Positions 48,759 through 61,080 of a DNA stretch of 64,000 nucleotides are shown here, piece by piece; within the stretch, counting starts at the first letter, position 1; every line of letters starts with the position of its first letter. Location of the stretch: NCBI GenBank assembly GCA_011634665.1, contig WAEK01000001.1:62001-126000 (forward strand), in the 5' to 3' direction. Source of the DNA: Mortierella sp. BCC40632. Lineage: Eukaryota; Mortierellomycota; Mortierellomycetes; Mortierellales; Mortierellaceae. Under the pieces are notes generated by a model. It was not told the DNA's origin. It searched no databases and saw nothing but the letters and a program-made list of their open reading frames with translations. A program made the translations under genes and the position numbers.

Positions 48759-51700
48759 TTAGAAGCCAAAGCCTCCCTGGTTATAACCCATGTTCATTCC
48801 TGTGGCCTGAGGGGGAATCATGCCAGTAGCCTGGGGTGGGATCATGCCAGGACCTGCCGTGATCATCATCGTGTTACCAAGTCCACCAGGTCCAAGGATT
48901 GGGGTGTCGTTCGAACCCGATCGCTCCTTCTCCTCCTTGGCCACACGCTCCTCATGGGCCTTGTCCAACTTGTCAACCTTGTCCACATACTCGCGCATGA
49001 ACTGAACCATGTAGGGCATAGCAAAGTCGGTCAAGCCATGACGCCATGCCAACTCGAGCACCACATCAGGACGAACCAAGTCGTAGCAAACATACAATGA
49101 AGCAGCAAAGCACTCCTTGTTGCCACTCTCGACAAAGTACTGCAACAACTCCTCGGCCACTGCCACATCTCGTGACTCAGCAGCAGTCTCCATAGCATCC
49201 TTGTAGAGGCGGTCCTGCTTGGACAGGGTCATGGATTGTCTCCACTTCTTGTTGCGCTGTTTGAGAAAAAAAAAGAAAAGAAAAAAAAATCATTGAAAGG
49301 TTAGCAATCACACTATTCATGTTATAGAGTAGAGTAGAAATCCGACAGGAATGCAAAAATAGTCAATCTCAAAAGAATAATAATAATAATAATAATAACA
49401 TACCTTGAAGAGATGGGCAGCAATACGACGGAACTCCAAGAGCTCATGGGTCTCAAGGCGGTTCGCCAAGGCAATGTTGTCAAAGTTGGAGTGAGCATCA
49501 ATAGAAACACGGAGACGCTCATAATCCTCCTCCTCAATCAACAAGTCATGGAAAGCAGCGTTGACCGACTGGTTGTTCACCGACTGAACAGAGATCAAGT
49601 ATCCCTTGATCAGAGGCAAGTTGTCCGACTTTTGGAACATTTGCACAACACGGTTGTGATCAATTCTGGGGATCAAGATGGCCAACAAATCGTTCAGGAG
49701 CATGGGCTGCTCATCCAGATAGAATCGAAGGGCTTTGTAGTAAATCTCAAGGTTCGACACCTTGACCACGACCTCCTTGAAGGCTCCATGCTCCCATGCG
49801 TCCGCAGAGTGCTTCATCATCGTGATGGCAGCATTGTCGTACTCGTCGTAGTGGACATACAAGAACACAAGCTCAGTCCACAAATGTGCCTCCTCGCAGG
49901 AGCGGATCACCTTGGGAATGTTGATACGAGACCAAAAGATCTTGAGGTGCTCCATCATCCGTTCAGGGCGGTATGTAGCGTACAAAATAGCCAACTCCGT
50001 GAACATACCCATGTGTGCACGCTCCAGTCCCAAACCAGCCTCAAGCAACGACATCAACTCATCGAAATAGCCCTGGCTCTCATACAATCGGATCAAATCC
50101 TCCAACTCTTCGGGATGAATAACCAATGCAAGACCGCAGACCTGGGCAAGACGGAACTCCTTGCGCTCGATACAGGCAGCATTGACATCCTTCCAGACCT
50201 TGGTGCTGTTGGCCTTGCGGGCTCCATCGACAGCGGCTTGGTACTCTCCCAAATGAACCAAGGTGGTCGAGAGACGAGCCCAGTTCGAAATGCTAGAGTA
50301 CAACAGCTTGGCGGGGCCATACATCTTTTCGTCATAGCACCGGTCACCGATCGACTGAACCTGAGCAACGTTGGGGCTGTTCAAGATCTCCTCCATATCG
50401 GCAATACGATCCGTCTTGGCATAGGCAAACAAGAGCTCGCTCTCGACGAATGGCTCGCGAGCCTGCTTCCGGGCCATCTGGAGGTAGCGGACCAAATCCT
50501 CGTACTTGTCAGCACGCGAGGCCAACGCAATGACCTCGACATGGTTGCTTGGGTCGTTGGCACGGATATAAGAGTCAATGGCCTCCTTGATACGAAGTCC
50601 ATCCAACTGAGCCTTTCCGAGACGGCTCCAGGCCTCGGGCATGTCAATCTTCTCAGCATACTCATAGGCACGGTCAATGCTACCGATATGCTCGATCAAG
50701 ACGTTGATCGCTTGGGCATGGGCGTCGTGCTTCTTGTAAATGATAAAGGCCTCCTCATAGAGTCCGTTGCGGACTGCATGGTCAGCGATGTCAGGTGCAT
50801 CAAAGTTGTTCAATCGGTTGATAAAGTCCATGACCTTGGACTTGTCGGCCTGGATCGCTGTCAAGATCAACAGGTTCTGGAGGTTGCGGTTGTCGCTAAA
50901 GGCAGAGCTCTCGAGGACAATCTTCTCCAAAAGCTCAATCAGCTCGTTGGGGAGATAGGCAGCCATGAAAGCCTTGACAGTAATAGAGACATCCTCAGGG
51001 TCCTGAGTCTCTGGAAGTGCAGTGGCGACAATCTGGTCAATAAGAGATCGACGGCTGGGGTTGTCGTTGCTCAAGACATGTGCCCAAAGACCGGGGTCAC
51101 GACGCTTCACAAGGTAGCGAGCCTGGTGCTTGAACATAGAGTTGTTGTTAGTGATCTCAACCAACTCGACATCGCACTGACCACGCTCATAAGCGATGAA
51201 TGCCAAGTAGGGATCACGCTTCTCGCAGTACTTTCCGATGGTCCTCGAGTCGTAGTACTAAATAGTCAGCATTTTAAACAGTCAAGAGTTGTTAGTGACG
51301 ATGTGCTTTGTGAGTGACTTATCCATGCCTCCTATTTTTCATCGTTAACGTAGGTGTACTTACAGCGTTGCTCTTGAGGAATGGCTCGGGGTTGTTGTTG
51401 CTGTCAATGTAGATCTTGGCAATGGCATTGTAGACCTCGGGGTCTTGGCTACCTTCGTTGACCTTGGTCTCCAACCAGGGCAAAAGGAGCTTAAGGCGAT
51501 TGCGCTTCTCAGTCTGATCCACCAATTCACCCACGGGCATGTCACGGACCGACATCAACAAGTTCTTGATCACGTTCTCATCACATCCAACGTCCAAGAG
51601 CGCACCAACGACAACGGGTGTCCTTGTTGGGTTGACCTTTTGGACATAGACCTCAATGTACTTGCCAAGGTTGTTGTGGTAAAGGTAAAGAACCAAGTCG

Positions 51701-53901
51701 TGGACAAAGTCGAAGCGGTCGCAGACAATGATCAGTGGAAGCTGATCCGGCAGCTTGGCATCCTTGAGGTAGTTCTTGACCTTCTCAGGGTTGTAGAAGC
51801 TGTTCTCTCTGCAAATGCGTTCAACCTCCTTGATCTGTCCAGTCTTGCATGCAGCCTCAATGTACTTGTAGACCACTTCGGCATCCTGGCTCAGGTTGAC
51901 AATAGATCCGAGGTAATGGTACAAGCCCTCGAAGGTCTTGTAAGACTCGAAGAGCTCAATGAGCTTGGCAGCTCCAAGCTGATCCGAATACTTGGTGGCA
52001 ACCTGGACAACGATCTGCAAGTTCTGTCTCATGTTGCTGTTCAACATCTCGCGCAAGCAATCGAGAGACTGCTCGACCGAGAGACTACCAAAGTAGTTGA
52101 CGACCCACTCAGGAGAGAGAAGGTGAGTGTGGACCAAGACACGCTTGATGTCTGCATTCTCTGTATAGTGCTCCAAAGCACGCTGGTAAAGACCAGCCTT
52201 CTCGCACATGGTGGCAATCGAAGCATGGTCGTAGTGGCTGAACATCTTGTTACCCAAAATGGCATCGGCAACTTGGGGCGCATGCATCAAGTTCATCTCG
52301 AGCAGGCGGGTCTGCAAGTGAGCATGTTGAGGAAGGTTGTCCTTGAGGGCCTCCAACAAGAATGCAGTCGCCTGCTGAAGCATGTTTTGAGACATGAACA
52401 CATCCACGACCTTCTCCAAGTCAACCAAAGCTCCTCCTTCATTGTTGGCAAGAAGGTTGGCGAATTCTGCACCGCCATCGGGGTCCAAGCGCATGATGTG
52501 CTGAAGGAGAAGTGGGTAGTCAGGGGTGTAATCGACCTTGTTGGCGTAAAGGACAATCTTGGAATATTGCTTGGTTTCAGCAAAGCAGGCAATGACCTTG
52601 TTGGGGACATTGGCACGCAAATAGACTGAAAGGGCGAGGTTGGTGTCTTGCTGTTTAACAGTGTCTCCTAGTTCCTCGCTGCACTCAAGCTTATCCTCCT
52701 TGAGCCACTTTTCCAGCAACTGCTTCCGGCCCTGAGCAAGAACAGGCTTGGCAAGTTCCAGTGATTCGTGCTTGTTCAAACCACCTCGTTCCAAAAGGAT
52801 TCCAAAGTACTGCAAGATAGGAGTGACCTGGCCCTGTGCCACGTTGACATGCTTGAACCGGTCAATGGTCTGTGGTGTACGAAGGATACCCTATAGATCA
52901 GAAAAGCACAGTGTATAGGTGTTAGTTCAGCTGAGAGGAAAGGTGCGGGAGAGTGGCTCTATTCTGTTTTACAATATCAACAAGACTTTTGGCGTTTGAT
53001 CTTCATATTGATGTACCTTTGGAGAAGTAGCAGCAAGCTTGGCAGCCTCACCATAGTCTCCGCTTGCGAAAAGCTGCTGGAAACGCTGGAGATAGAGATC
53101 GTCTGCTCCGGGGAGTCCGCAACGGGAAGCAACCTTGAGAGCAAGCTCCGTGTTGGAGAGGGTATTGACGATATAAGGAACGAGGTTGTCCTCATCCACA
53201 CTCACAGAGAGAACCTGACCCTTGCGGTTCACACCAATGACACCGCTGGTAGCCTCATGTTCTGCTGTCACAAAGATGGTCTCTCCACTGATGCGGTTCA
53301 TGTAGATGCAAGTGCCCGATTCGATATCATAGAGATGGATGAAGCCAAACTTTGTCACCAGGAAGATGATACCATACTTTTGACTGATCTGCATCGCCAC
53401 AGGGAAATCAGCGCTTGCTTCTGCTGGGAAGAATACGTCGACAGCCTTCTTGGAATATACGGGGTTGCCGTCCTTGTGATCTACCTCGACGATGTGAAGC
53501 TGTTTATAGGAGTAGCAACAAAGGATGAAAAAGAAGTGATTAGCATTCTCATATTGGATAGTGCGTTTTTTTTCATTTGGCAAGATCAGAGCATCATGAT
53601 AATCATTACCTTGGCACCAGTAGCTGTGCGGACAGCGAATGAAAAGAGTTTTGTTGGCGAGCTGGCGCCGTCAAGCTTGAATTCTGCGAATGCAGCAGCG
53701 TGACCTTCTATTGGCTGACTGACACCACGGTCCTTAGAATAGAGCTGCATGGCTCCTGCAACGCGTCCGTCCTATTATTTTTGAGAGATACCAATGGTGA
53801 GTGACCCAGAAAAGATCATAGAATAGGATTCAGTCTTAATGCAGTAGGCTTGGGACTAGCCTGTGAAATAGGTTTTGGCATGTAGAAAAGCATAGAGCTC
53901 T

Positions 53902-53932
<31 letters not shown>

Positions 53933-54997
53933 CGTGAATCGTGCATACCTTTGAGGAGATTCCGACAAGAAGCATCCACTTTTCATCCGAGTTGACACGG
54001 TAGTTGATGATCTGGTTGCCTGTGAGATTAGCATGACGGTCAAAGACCTTGATGGGCTGCGAGTCACCCTCCATGGACCAGTGGTAGACAGCCGTGCTGG
54101 TGACCAGCGCCAACGACTTGAGCGAGATCCACTTCCAGAATTCAACTTCATCGTGCATCAAGTGTGACTTGACCTTGGTCTTCATCTCCAAGTTAAAGAT
54201 CTGCAGCTGCCGTCCCGCTATTCCATCATGAAAAGAAAAGAAAGAGAAAGAGAGAGAAAAGAAGAGGCCGTTGACGAACGCGTATTGGACCACGATAAGT
54301 AAAGCCGTCCACAACGAAATTTCCGTGCCTGTGTGTGACGAGAGATGGATCCCAGACAAAAGCGTCACGGGCAGAAAGGCCAAGCCAACGGACAGCGGAC
54401 CCCCTTCCTTCCACTCTTCCTCAATGGTAGGAAGAGGAGAGGGGGAGAGAGAGAAGGGGGGATGAAGCCGAGGTGATGACCATGACAAGAAAATAAAACT
54501 TACATTTGAGGGCGATGACCTTGCTGGCAGGGTTCATGATTGCAGAGTCGGCCGTGATGGGTCGGCGAATCAGATTAGTTGGATCGGTCAAGTCGACGAT
54601 CACGACCTGGTTCTGATCGCCATTCGTCTCGCGAATACAGATGAACCGGTCTGACTCAAGTGTGAGGGTATTGAAGCCGATGCTGGCGGCATTGATCCCC
54701 AAATTTTGGAGCTAAATGAGGAGACACATGAATATTTCGACATGGCGCATTATCCGCGAAAGGTAAGAAACGATGGCAAGCATGATGGTAAGGAACAGAA
54801 AAGAAAAAAAGAGAGGGCATTGGGTCAGCGCATGATGTATCGCGTGTGCAGATGATGGTGCAGTGTTTTTCCGCCGTTGATGGCTGCAGGAGCACAAAAC
54901 ATCAGACGACGTGGCGCTCGATATGCGGTGAGAGATGCCTTCGTAGCCCACTTACCTGGACATGCTCCTGGAAACGAATGGGAAGTCGTTCCGTCAT
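48759..54997 (-). CDS. CHC1: Clathrin heavy chain
   Basis: Eight exons, 54997-54956, 54711-54504, 54217-53949, 53771-53610, 53499-53017, 52890-51364, 51257-49404 and 49256-48759, give 1680 residues (human 1675, yeast 1653). It starts [19 protein letters not shown], as in other heavy chains. Exons 1-5 form the seven-bladed propeller terminal domain ([38 protein letters not shown]). Exons 6-8 form the helical linker, ankle, leg and trimerisation domain, including [20 protein letters not shown] and [20 protein letters not shown]. The C-terminus has a duplicated MIPPQATG followed by a Gly/Asn tail ending GGFGF. The protein forms triskelia for endocytic and Golgi/endosome coats. Confidence 0.98.
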
Positions 54998-57900
54998 TGC
55001 GAGTCTTGGCTGGGGGAGGGCCGGGCCGATATGTAGAGGAGGAGGAGGTGTGGAGCGGTGGGACGGGATGGAGATGATGGAATCAGGACACGAGGGGGGA
55101 GAGGGCAGAGGAGAGGTTGAATGGGGTTTGGGACTGATGAGGAAGAATGGAGAAAATGGAACGGACACGAGGACTGCGGTGGGATGATGATGAACAAAAA
55201 TCCTATGTGCGTTTCCAGTTTTCTAAACGTCATAGACACATGCCCCCCCGGAAGCCGCTTACGCTCTTTTTTCCTGCAGGACAAACGCCGTCAACTTTGC
55301 AGAGACTACACAAGGACTGGAATATCGCGCGCACCCAAGAAGGCTCGATGTCTCCAGGACTGGGGGCTCAACGACATCACCGCGATCTGCGGCAGTGATC
55401 TGGTAGGATGAATTGTAGCCTGAGCTATCTGGAGACCACCTTCCCGATACCATGTCCTAGTTTACAACATTGGCAAGGTGATGAAGTTCCTCAGACTGAT
55501 CGAAGAACAACTCATACTGCTTTGTGCGGTTACCAAATATGAATATAGCGACACGGCCTTGAATCCAGCATCAAGGTTATCCGAGAGAATACGCCAGGAG
55601 GTCAGTCGCTCACCTCGCCTGTGATTTTGCTCATTGACTAAAACAAATGTTGGTCAAACAGAATCGACGAGAAGCTTGCAGTTTATGTGTCAAAAGTCAA
55701 GCCTTAGGCGGGCCATTCGAATGCTGTACTGGCTTTTTGGCGGCAGGGTAATGTGTGCCTCAAGCGGATCAAGAAGCAAGGTAGTAGAGTTTCTGGAAGA
55801 CGGATGTTTGATGCAAAATTCTTGATGCTCAATGCTAGACACATACTGATGGGCGCAAGAGAATGGATCCTGGACTCTGGGTCATAGAAGTAGAGGTTGC
55901 CAGTTACTTTATTTCAAGGAGCCGATCGCGTAATTAATGAAAGGAGAGTCAAAGTGTTAAAGAGGCAGTAGAAGAAGATGAGCGGTACCAACCGGGACTG
56001 AGGATTTAGGATCGAAGGGGATTTCATCCGTTTGGATCTGTTGATAAATTCCAAATCTATGGAGCAAGATTTGGCTTCGTAAACGTCTCCTGTTATCCAG
56101 CCTATCTGTTATTCGAGTTCTTTCTCCTGTGCTGGAGACGGTCGAAGGTGCCAACGGCCAGTTCAGGTTCCTTGCTTCCTGCAGCCGTAAAAAATGGATG
56201 AAAGGCACCGGAGCCTTCACTCCTATTTTTTAAGATTGATTGGATTTTGCCAAAGAAAAATCTGGAAAATTTCTGTACTAAGCAATGGTCTTTTCCCATT
56301 GTATGAAGAGTCATGCAAGGAAGGACAGTGGATCTACGAGACAGTCTGCACAGGATATTCCGTCGAATACCCGTAGGCCTTCAGCCTTTTAGCTTCACAT
56401 TAGTTATAAATATGGAATATGGTCTTGTCTCCTGTCCTTGAATCCCAAGATCTGGGGAATAGCGGTCGAAAAGGATATTCATCAGCACAGCCGACTGGAA
56501 AGAGGTTGAGTCAACATCCTTATTCTCATTGTTCGCCACAAAGGAAGTGGACGGAGAAGGGGAGTATTCGTTGCTATTCTTATCGGAGGTCAAAGTCAGA
56601 CAGACTATGGTCCGCCATGTCATAGAGTGTGCCTACGTACAAAACGTACGTCCCTTCTGGGCAAAGCATCTCGTATCTCTTTGCCAAGCTACAGGTCAAT
56701 CTTTTTTCTGGAGGAGGTCCTGCTCCCGCCTCAATGCGTCTGACGTTACAAAAGCCTATCAAAATCCACTTGACATGTGTTGTTGTTGCGTTGGTGCTGC
56801 TATTGCGGACTCAGTTTTGTAGAGACGATTCCGTTGAAAGGTTCAAGATCAAGTCTCCATGGTGATAAAGATGAACTCCGTCTCCTGGTGCTGAAAGTGT
56901 CTGGTAGGTGATATTGGGTAATGTTGGTGGCATGATGGTAGCTGTTTGACTGCGAACTTTCTGCCAAGAGTCGAGTTTAGACAGACACAGGATTTAAAAG
57001 ACGACCGGTAGATGTTGCGAGTGAGTGGGAATAGATGGTCAGGGCGAGTCCAGATCTATTGATTGAGGTAGATGACTGCGGGAGGGGGGGAGGGGAGGCT
57101 GGCAAGAGATGAGGCACTAAACCCCTGTGGCGAATGTCCACCCCGGCCTACGTGGCAAAATATTCTGCATTCTCCTGACACCCGTGGACTGAGAAATCAT
57201 CCAAAAAGAAGTCTATTTCGAGGGCAAGTAAAAGTCAAGACGAGTTTAGCTGTCTGGATCTGTTGCCTCAGGGTCTTCCAACCTTGAGTCAATCTATGGC
57301 TCGATACCGGTCCTGGCCTAGTGCTGGCTTCATGTTAGACAACACAGTCGTAGGAAGCTCTGCCACTGATCCTCAAAAGGGGCAAGAATTCTATCTTATC
57401 TGCCTAGGCATCGAGAATGTGTTTGTTGTCCGTGGTGTCCATCATCATCCTCCGTGGTCTCCTTGATCAAATACTTGCGTGCAGGACACGGTAGAAATGG
57501 ACTCTTTCTCCTTGTCTGTCCAAATGCCTGTCTATCGTGCATGGCCTTTGATCGTTTTTTTTTTTTTTTTGTGCAGCAAGTCAAGCCAACTTTTTTCTTT
57601 CTTTTTAGAAAGTCATGGCTTCGACTTGTTTCATTCCTGAGTTCCAGTTGTTGCCAAATGAAGACAGTTGGCATCCGCTCAGGGGGTAATTTGTATCCCA
57701 ACCCAGCTTTGTCGGTCAGTCTTCTACTGAGGATCCCGTCCTTGATGCATTCAAAACATCATGTCTGTTGGGCGGAGGACATTGAAATGGAAAAACATTA
57801 GTTCTTTTTCCGCAGGAACATTTTTGGAAATCAGGCTCACTGGACTGACAGGATCACCGCTTGATTGATTCATGTTGGTCATCATGCGTTCTGGGCCTAC

Positions 57901-58097
57901 GAGTGGAGAGAGAAAGAGAAAGAGAAAGAGAGAGAGAGGGGAATCAAGTTTATTGGGTGACAAATGCTGCCCACATTTTTTTTTTTTTTTTTTTTTTCGA
58001 GACGAGAGATCAGGGCAGGAATTTGAAGAAAATGCACGCTATGAACATGATGACGATTTCTCTCGACTGGTGCTCAATGGAACACTCTTGATATCAT
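54998..58097. other. 3.1-kb region without a recognised gene
   Basis: The clathrin promoter is at the left end and the PRA1 3' UTR at the right. Open frames are short and featureless on both strands. T runs occur at 57557-57570 and 57977-57998. I see no tRNA, transposon ends or coding homology. Confidence 0.5.
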
Positions 58098-58856
58098 TTA
58101 AACGTTCGATGAAAAGTTGCCGTCAACACCTTCTTGCATGAACGCCGCATGACCAAGGATGGTCACTGCACTGGCGCCAATGATCCAGAAAATGGTACCA
58201 ATCGTAGAGCTGAAGAAGAAAAGTGGAATCGAGACACACACAAGTCCTGTTTGCAGTTGGCGAGGAGTCCAGGAACTGGAGCCGATGACAACGCCTTCCT
58301 GTGGGACTTTGGAGATGTAGAACATTCCTCCGGCGACAAAGGCTACGCTGAACAAAAGCAAAACATTGGTGATCCTGGAGAGGAGAGAGATAGAAAGAGA
58401 GAAAGAGTCTTATTAGTGTCCACTTCATGACGATATGTGCTTCTTTGTGAGTCTATTCGTCCGATTCTAGGGACTTACAGACTGTAGGCTGTGATGCCAA
58501 GGAACACTAGGAGGTAGTTGCCCTGGAAGTAGTTCAGGTTGTAGTTCAGTCGAGAGGTGACGCCTATTGAGACATGTGGGGACAAGGTCAGTGAAAGTTC
58601 ATGAGAGCAGGATGAAAAGAAGGATCAATGGCCTGGATCGGGGGTGGATGGACATACTGGCAAAGCCATTTGGCTTGGAGACTCTGTTGGTGTCAAAGAA
58701 CTCGGAGAATGGACGCAAGGAAGAGAGACGTTCTTCGCGGAATTTTTTGATGTAGTTTAATCCGACCGTCGCTGGGGACTCGTTGGATGATGGTTGAGGG
58801 AATGAGCCATTGAAGGGGATGGATGTTGGTACGGGAGTATATGCGGGTGCGGCCAT
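58098..58856 (-). CDS. PRA1/Yip3 family prenylated-Rab acceptor
   Basis: Three exons, 58856-58658, 58563-58479 and 58374-58098, give 186 residues. The N-terminal cytosolic part carries GLNYIKKFREERLSSLRPFS EFF followed by SRLNYNLNYFQGNYLL, the conserved PRA1 entry into the membrane. Two long hydrophobic hairpins follow: VFLGITAYSLITNVLLLFSV AFVAGGM and VCVSIPLFFFSSTIGTIFWI IGASAVTILGHA. Family members bind prenylated Rab GTPases on ER/Golgi membranes and are thought to ease their release from GDI. The length agrees with human PRA1 (185). The start ATG at 58856 is the first in frame. Confidence 0.92.
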
Positions 58857-58936
58857 GGTGTGGGATTAGGTGGATGGGGGTAAGACAGAGAGATGAAAAG
58901 GGAAGAGAAAGAAGACACGCAGGGCCACAAGACAAA

Positions 58937-58939
<3 letters not shown>

Positions 58940-58976
<37 letters not shown>
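58940..58976. repeat. (GA)18 microsatellite upstream of PRA1
   Basis: Uninterrupted dinucleotide array about 85 bp upstream of the PRA1 start codon; CT on the PRA1 coding strand, probably in the leader or promoter. Confidence 0.96.
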
Positions 58977-58978
<2 letters not shown>

Positions 58979-59735
58979 CCAAGCCAAGCCAGCTGCGAAA
59001 TAAAGGAATAGCACTTTGGCTTTTGCTTGTGAGAGTGAGAAGGAGAGAGAAATGTGCAGGAACAGAGTCGGACAAGGGTTGAGAGCACTACAATTGAGAA
59101 CGGCATAGCGCAGAAAGGCTAGCGTGTGCTCTTTTCGCATTCTTTTTCTCTTGTTGTAACAGAGGCATGCTTGCTCTCCATTCATCATCACTGCATCATC
59201 ACCAGGCATCTTTGCCAATCCATTACATCTCTTATTTTCTCCCTCACTTTCTTTCTCCCCGCTCCCCTCCTTCGCATTTATCGATGCGTACCTGTCTTTC
59301 TCTCTCTTTCTCTCTCCAGCTTTGCACCTGAGCCGACTCCCTCCCCTCCCAACCTGCCCGTGAATGTAGACGTGGACAGGACAGGGCCCAATGGGACGGG
59401 TCATGTGGCCTCTGTTCCGTCCGTGCCTTGGCGGTCCATGCCGGCTGTCTCCCGCCCATCTTGGTCAATGGATAATGCCATGTCTATTGGCCTTTCAATC
59501 CATCACCATCCAGCCCTCCTCTCTCTCTCTTTCGCTCACACTCCCTTTGTGTCCTAGTCGGGCCATGAGGAAATAGCACTTTCCACTCAACAGCTACTCA
59601 AACCATACAAAGAGTTAGAGAGAGGAAAGGAGAGGCTAGTCAGGTGTGGATGAGATGAGGCAAGTGGTCCGATGACAGTTCATGCAACAAGAAGGATGGC
59701 AAGACAGCGAGACAGATGGAGAGTGGATCAGATGA

Positions 59736-59787
59736 GATGGATGGATGGATGGATGGATGGATGGATGGATGGATGGATGGATGGATG
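59736..59787. repeat. (GGAT)13 microsatellite
   Basis: Thirteen uninterrupted tetranucleotide units between the divergent PRA1 and SET1 genes. Confidence 0.97.
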
Positions 59788-60023
59788 TGATGCGATACGA
59801 TGCAAGCGAACTGGGTATGAAGGAGAGAAAGAGTGCAGCTGACTGGGTCGAGATGCAGTGACCAGTCAGTGTTGTTGGCGAGAAAAAGAGAGAGAGAAAG
59901 AGACCACTTTCTCACTCTCACTCTCTCACTCTCACTCCCTTCCCTTCCCTTCCCTTTTTTTTTTTTTTTTTTTTTTTTTCTCTCTCTCTTTCTCTCCTCT
60001 CTCTCCTCTCTCTCTCCTCATCG

Positions 60024-60058
<35 letters not shown>

Positions 60059-60439
60059 CCACCCTGTTCGCGTTTGTCCCGCGCTCTCCTTCTCCTTCTC
60101 CTTCCCCCTCCTTCTCTCTTTTTCTCTTGCTCTCTTTCTCTCTAATATTATTCTCACAGACCGTGCTCACTCCATCCATCATCAAAAAAAAAACCCCCCA
60201 TCATCTGCCCATCAAGTCTGTCTCGGCTTGTCTCTCGTTTTGCCGCGCAGCCGCTTTTCATCTCTCCACTGTCCCATTGTCCAAAGCTTGTAGCTCGAGC
60301 TGTTTTTTTAATATTTGTCCATCCATCTCCATCTCTCTTCTCTATCGGGTCGCATCGCTCTCTAGCATCCTGCTGCTGGCCCTGCTCTACCCCTTGCTGT
60401 TGATACGAGCTGTCGCTCAGATAATCCTGCTCCTGCGTC

Positions 60440-60475
<36 letters not shown>

Positions 60476-61065
60476 CTTCCCTTTCTGCATTTTGCATCTC
60501 TTTTGCTTTGTTTCTTGCCATCACATCTGTGCCAGCTCTGATTGCACACACCCCTGACCAGCCTCACTTGGCCCAGCCGCTGCCCGTCTGCCTGCCCGTT
60601 TCGCCTCTTTTCTCCCGCGATCTCGCCGGTCACGACTGCTCCCGTCAATCGTCGCCATCGGCCTGTCTGTCTGCCTGCCTGCTGCTCTGTGCCCAGTTTC
60701 CCTCCATTTTTATATTTTTTATTCATTGCTGTGTAGGCTGGACATCACTTTCTCACTCTCTCACTCTCTGCCCGAAAGGTAATCTCATTTTTTCATTTTC
60801 TCTCTCACACTCCTACACCCCCACCCCCCACCCCCCCCACTTCCACACGCTCTCTTTCTCTCTTTCTCTCTTTCTCTCTTTGAATCTCGTTCGATTGTCT
60901 GTCCTTGCTTTGAACTCCTTCTCACTCATACACACGGCTCGCTCCGCTTTCCCATCTCCTCATAACCCCCAAACTAACCACCGGAATGGATCCTGACCCG
61001 GCTTGATCTTCTTCCCACTTTTAGCCAGTCCCCCATCGCTTTTCCCATTCGCAGATTCTGACCGT

Positions 61066-61080
61066 ATGAACCGACGATGA
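61066..61080 (+). promoter_or_regulatory. Four-codon uORF overlapping the SET1 start
   Basis: ATG-AAC-CGA-CGA-TGA immediately precedes the SET1 ATG. The uORF stop and the main start overlap as ATGA at 61077-61080. Confidence 0.6.

Larger units (their letters stand above)
58857..61076. promoter_or_regulatory. Divergent PRA1/SET1 upstream region, strongly CT-rich on the SET1 side
   Basis: Holds (GA)18 at 58940-58976, (GGAT)13 at 59736-59787, a 23-nt T run near 59957-59979, (AATC)8 at 60025-60058 and long CT-rich stretches to 60.9 kb. A 387-codon open frame at 59833-60996 comes from the CT composition and is not called. This is probably the SET1 promoter and a long 5' leader. Confidence 0.6.

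Noticed and set aside
49413..51317. A 634-codon open frame antisense to clathrin heavy chain (with another of 394 codons at 51445-52629)
   Set aside because: Both mirror clathrin codons with strong codon bias, which removes antisense stops. They have no domains, and the sense strand is a certain gene.
55121..55411. Frames of about 80-100 codons upstream of clathrin
   Set aside because: They overlap in several frames with no family resemblance and no transcript logic.
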